Assembly: GCA_005792805.1 (NCBI GenBank)
Contig: SXQV01000162.1
Span: forward strand, 1-6,947
Reading direction: 5' to 3'
Length of the DNA: 6,947 nucleotides
Source of the DNA: Methylococcaceae bacterium
Lineage (GTDB): Bacteria; Pseudomonadota; Gammaproteobacteria; Methylococcales; Methylococcaceae
Both the position numbers and the translations under genes were made by a program. Below the pieces are notes generated by a model that saw only the letters and a program-made list of their open reading frames with translations, was not told the DNA's origin and ran no database searches. How positions within the stretch are numbered: the stretch's first letter is position 1; each line of letters begins with the position of its first letter. This document shows, piece after piece, positions 5,277 through 6,947 of the stretch.

Positions 5277-6500
5277 ATGCTCACCGATACCGCCATTCGT
5301 AAGGCCGCTCCACGGGCCAAACCGTTCAAACTGTCCGACTCTCGCGGGCTTTACGTGCTGGTGAAGCCCAACGGGAGCAAGCTGTTTCGCTATGACTACC
5401 GGGTTGCCGGGGTGCGTCAAACCGCCTCGATTGGGGAATATCCCATGGTGACCCTACAGGCCGCACGAGATGAGCATGGCCGCCTGTGGGCGATGGTGAA
5501 GGCGGGCACCAATCCGGGAGAAGTGCGGCGCCTCCAGAAGTTGATCCCCGACGATGAGGGCACCTTTGCCGCCGTCTACCATGAGTGGGTAGACAAAATG
5601 AGTCGCACCTGGTCAGCGTCGCACGCGAAATCCACCCGTGACCGCTTTGAGCGCGATCTGTTGCCCGACCTGGGGCGGATGAAGATGGTAGATATTGCGG
5701 CACCGGTCGTGCTGGCCGTGCTGCAAAAGATCGAAAAGCGTGGGGCTCTGTATACCGTCAAGCGGGCGCGCGAGAATGTGGGGACGCTGTTCCGCTATGC
5801 GATCCGCACCGGGCGCTGCAAGCATGACCCGAGCCTAGAGCTGCGCGGCGCTTTTGTTGGACACGTGGAAAAACACCGGGCGGCCATTGTCGATCCTGAA
5901 GGCGTGGCGGGGCTGCTACGCGCCACCTGGGATTATTCCGGCACCTTCATTGTGCGTCAGGCCTTCCGGTTGACCGCACTGCTTGCCTTAAGGCCTGGCG
6001 AAGTTCGGCATCTGGAATGGTCAGAAGTGGATTTTGACGCGGGCGAGGCCCGTATCCCCGCCGAAAAGATGAAAATGCGATCCCCGCATATTGTCCCGCT
6101 GGCACCGCAAGCCATCGCCATCCTGCGGGAAACTCACGAAGTCACCGGGCGGGGGCGTTATGTCCTGCCCAGTGCCCGGAACCCGCACGGTGACCGCCCC
6201 ATGTCCGAGGCGGCCATATCCGCCGCACTTAATCGCCTGGGCTACAAAGACCTGCAAAGCGCCCACGGCTTCCGCTCTGTCTTCTGTTCCCTGCTGAATG
6301 AAGCGGGCCATTTCAACCCCGACGCCATAGAGCGGCAACTTGCGCACCAGGAGCGCGACAAGGTGAGAGCCGCCTATCTTCACACCCAATTCCTGCCCGA
6401 ACGCCGCCGGATAATGAAATGGTGGGCGGATTACTGCGATGAGTTGCGCCTGGGGCGTCAGCCGGGGCGGGGTAAGGTCGTGCCATTTTCCAGGGGCTGA
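5277..6500 (+). CDS. int: P4-type tyrosine recombinase (DUF4102 integrase)
   Basis: A 407-residue site-specific recombinase of the P4/genomic island family, which integrates and excises elements at tRNA genes. The N-terminal arm-binding DUF4102 domain spans about 1-85 (AIRKAAP, LSDSRGLYVLVKPNGSK, SIGEYPMVTLQAAR). The SAM-like core-binding domain is at about 95-185. The catalytic domain carries R239 (ALRPGEVRHLEW), a probable K266 (EKMKMRSPHIVPL), H330 and R333 (AHGFRS), H357 (ERQLAHQER) and the nucleophile Y367 (AAYLHTQFLPERR). All look intact, so it should be active. ATG 5277 is chosen for the GAGG at 5265-5268 and the canonical family N-terminus; the frame stays open upstream to a TTG at 5145, but that extension crosses the palindrome and lacks homology. 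It reads in the same direction as tRNA-Leu. Confidence 0.95.
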   Translation: MLTDTAIRKAAPRAKPFKLSDSRGLYVLVKPNGSKLFRYDYRVAGVRQTASIGEYPMVTLQAARDEHGRLWAMVKAGTNPGEVRRLQKLIPDDEGTFAAVYHEWVDKMSRTWSASHAKSTRDRFERDLLPDLGRMKMVDIAAPVVLAVLQKIEKRGALYTVKRARENVGTLFRYAIRTGRCKHDPSLELRGAFVGHVEKHRAAIVDPEGVAGLLRATWDYSGTFIVRQAFRLTALLALRPGEVRHLEWSEVDFDAGEARIPAEKMKMRSPHIVPLAPQAIAILRETHEVTGRGRYVLPSARNPHGDRPMSEAAISAALNRLGYKDLQSAHGFRSVFCSLLNEAGHFNPDAIERQLAHQERDKVRAAYLHTQFLPERRRIMKWWADYCDELRLGRQPGRGKVVPFSRG

Positions 6501-6519
6501 AGAGCCGCCCCATCTGGGG

Positions 6520-6525
6520 TATAGT
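6520..6525 (+). promoter_or_regulatory. Candidate -10 element downstream of the integrase
   Basis: TATAGT matches the sigma-70 -10 consensus at 5 of 6 positions and begins 20 bases after the integrase stop. Transcription would begin near A6532, directly before the first helix strand of the structured leader. The -35 side is poor (CTGAAG at 6497-6502 with a 17-base spacer), so an activator or another sigma factor might be needed. Confidence 0.4.
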
Positions 6526-6531
6526 CAAGCC

Positions 6532-6620
6532 ACCGCGACACCGGCAGGCCAGCCGGGGAAAGTCCTCTCACATTTCCCGCGTCGCGGCTCCTGCCTGTGA
6601 GAGTTGCGCGAGAGGGCGCA
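6532..6620 (+). ncRNA. Candidate structured leader RNA with pseudoknot-forming helices (family not recognised)
   Basis: Perfect complementary segments found by eye are: stem 1, CCGCGAC 6533-6539 with GTCGCGG 6581-6587 (7 bp); stem 2, GGCAGG 6543-6548 with CCTGCC 6590-6595 (6 bp); stem 3, GGGAAA 6556-6561 with TTTCCC 6573-6578 (6 bp); stem 4, CTCTCACA 6565-6572 with TGTGAGAG 6596-6603 (8 bp). A small hairpin, TGCGC 6605-6609 with GCGCA 6616-6620, follows. Stem 3 nests inside stem 1, while stems 2 and 4 cross stem 1, so they would make pseudoknots or alternative, mutually switching folds. No base is used twice among them. A competing hairpin is CCGGC 6541-6545 with GCCGG 6552-6556. I do not recognise a known riboswitch or ribozyme family. 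It could be a cis-regulator of the gene that starts at 6625. Confidence 0.4.
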
Positions 6621-6624
6621 TAGA
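6605..6624 (+). promoter_or_regulatory. Ribosome binding site presented in a hairpin loop
   Basis: AGAGGG at 6611-6616 is a good Shine-Dalgarno sequence, 8 bases before ATG 6625, and decides the start of the small gene. It lies in and beside the 6-base loop GAGAGG of the 5-bp hairpin TGCGC/GCGCA, so folding of the leader could control access to it. Confidence 0.55.
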
Positions 6625-6840
6625 ATGGACTATTTCGACCTCACTGTTGAGGAATCCAAGGATATAGAGAACACCAAGGAATATAGAGCAATTAGCTTGG
6701 CTCTCGATGATTTTCAAAATGGTGAATGCACAAAGGAGGCAGTAATTCTTTGCTTTCTGCGGCTATTCAATCCATGTCTTAAATCAATCAAAACAAATAG
6801 AAAACGGGCTCTCTGCCGTTTGGAGTGGAAATACTCATAG
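6625..6840 (+). CDS. Small hypothetical protein, first cargo gene after the integrase
   Basis: A 71-codon frame from ATG 6625 to TAG 6838-6840; I do not recognise the product. An upstream in-frame TTG at 6604 would add 7 residues, but the ribosome binding site at 6611-6616 points to 6625. The N-terminal half is acidic (MDYFDLTVEESKDIENTKEY), a short hydrophobic helix-like segment with two cysteines follows (VILCFLRLFNPC, about 44-55), and the last 20 residues are basic (K, R). There is no signal peptide or clear membrane segment. Base composition is visibly AT-richer than the integrase and the chromosomal genes, suggesting a foreign origin. It does not resemble AlpA or other excision factors common beside P4 integrases. 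Together with the structured leader it looks like a regulated unit, but the frame is short enough that it may not be a real gene. Confidence 0.5.
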   Translation: MDYFDLTVEESKDIENTKEYRAISLALDDFQNGECTKEAVILCFLRLFNPCLKSIKTNRKRALCRLEWKYS

Positions 6841-6947
6841 GGTGACCGTGTGAGCTAAAGGATTGGCCGGAAGGTTTTGCAGCTTGCCGGTCGTCAGAAA
6901 GATGATGTGGGTGAGGTTTCTGAGGGATTTGAAACCTCTTGCCCTGA
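6841..6947. other. Terminal noncoding stretch with a hairpin
   Basis: The last 107 bases contain no gene I can support. GAGGTTTC at 6913-6920 and GAAACCTC at 6931-6938 form a perfect 8-bp stem with a 10-base loop. No T-run follows, so it is not a standard terminator. One plus-strand frame stays open from about 6859 to the window edge without a convincing start or ribosome binding site; a minus-strand frame also enters from the right and stops near 6785. Either could be the edge of a neighbouring gene. Confidence 0.5.

Larger units (their letters stand above)
4786..6947 (+). mobile_element. Left end of a putative tRNA-Leu-integrated genomic island (incomplete)
   Basis: A complete tRNA gene is followed by a repeat-rich noncoding region, a P4-type tyrosine recombinase reading away from the tRNA, and then an AT-rich small gene of unknown function. 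This is the standard organisation of an integrative element inserted at a tRNA 3' end. The exact left boundary is uncertain: the usual crossover lies within the tRNA 3' end, but the terminator at 4820-4853 could be host DNA, which would place the junction further right. No direct repeat of the tRNA 3' end (CCGACCATCGGCACCA) is found elsewhere in the window, so the right end must lie beyond 6947. In many proteobacteria this tRNA is followed by the nuo operon, which is absent here. Confidence 0.65.

Noticed and set aside
6505..6519. GCCGCCCCATCTGGGG as an integrase terminator
   Set aside because: The stem is only 4-5 bp with a tiny loop, and no T-run follows; it runs into the TATAGT box.
6555..6565. 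GGGGAAAGTCC resembling the conserved core of bacterial RNase P RNA
   Set aside because: Only this short string matches; the other conserved RNase P regions and the roughly 350-nt length are absent.
6532..6603. HDV-like self-cleaving ribozyme
   Set aside because: The nested pseudoknot is suggestive, but the strand order differs and there is no P4 hairpin or convincing catalytic core.

Overview
The window is GC-rich, ordinary bacterial chromosome on the left (about 1-4785) and the start of what looks like an integrated genetic element on the right (about 4786-6947). The gene set points to a proteobacterium: an fds-type NAD-dependent formate dehydrogenase operon, and the tpiA-secG-tRNA-Leu(GAG) block common in gamma- and betaproteobacteria. 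I cannot name the species.

Left part. The window opens inside the last 40 codons of the formate dehydrogenase alpha subunit. It continues, same strand, with fdhD (sulfurtransferase that activates the molybdenum cofactor of the alpha subunit) and fdsD (small delta subunit). A glycerol dehydrogenase-like, metal-dependent alcohol dehydrogenase (gldA) with a GTG start and a strong ribosome binding site follows 50 bases later. Converging on it is miaA (tRNA dimethylallyltransferase, minus strand, TTG start); the two genes share one CTAG as overlapping stop codons. Across a 144-base divergent gap, which holds a plausible sigma-70 promoter, come tpiA, secG and a complete tRNA-Leu(GAG). A strong intrinsic terminator follows the tRNA.

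Right part. After the tRNA there is a 490-base noncoding stretch dense in repeats. It holds a 14-base inverted repeat with an extra direct copy of its core, homopolymer C and G tracts, an inverted copy of the tRNA T-arm sequence, five GGGAACA heptamers around an AT-rich core, and a compound palindrome. Then comes a P4-type (DUF4102) tyrosine recombinase with all catalytic residues visible. This tRNA/att-like region/integrase order is the classic left end of a genomic island. The far end of the island is outside the window.

Downstream of the integrase, a TATAGT box is followed at the expected distance by about 90 nt with several mutually compatible helices, two of them pseudoknot-forming. It ends in a small hairpin whose loop carries the ribosome binding site of an AT-rich 71-codon gene of unknown function. 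This leader plus small gene is the least explained and most interesting part of the window. The last 107 bases hold a hairpin and no gene that I can support.
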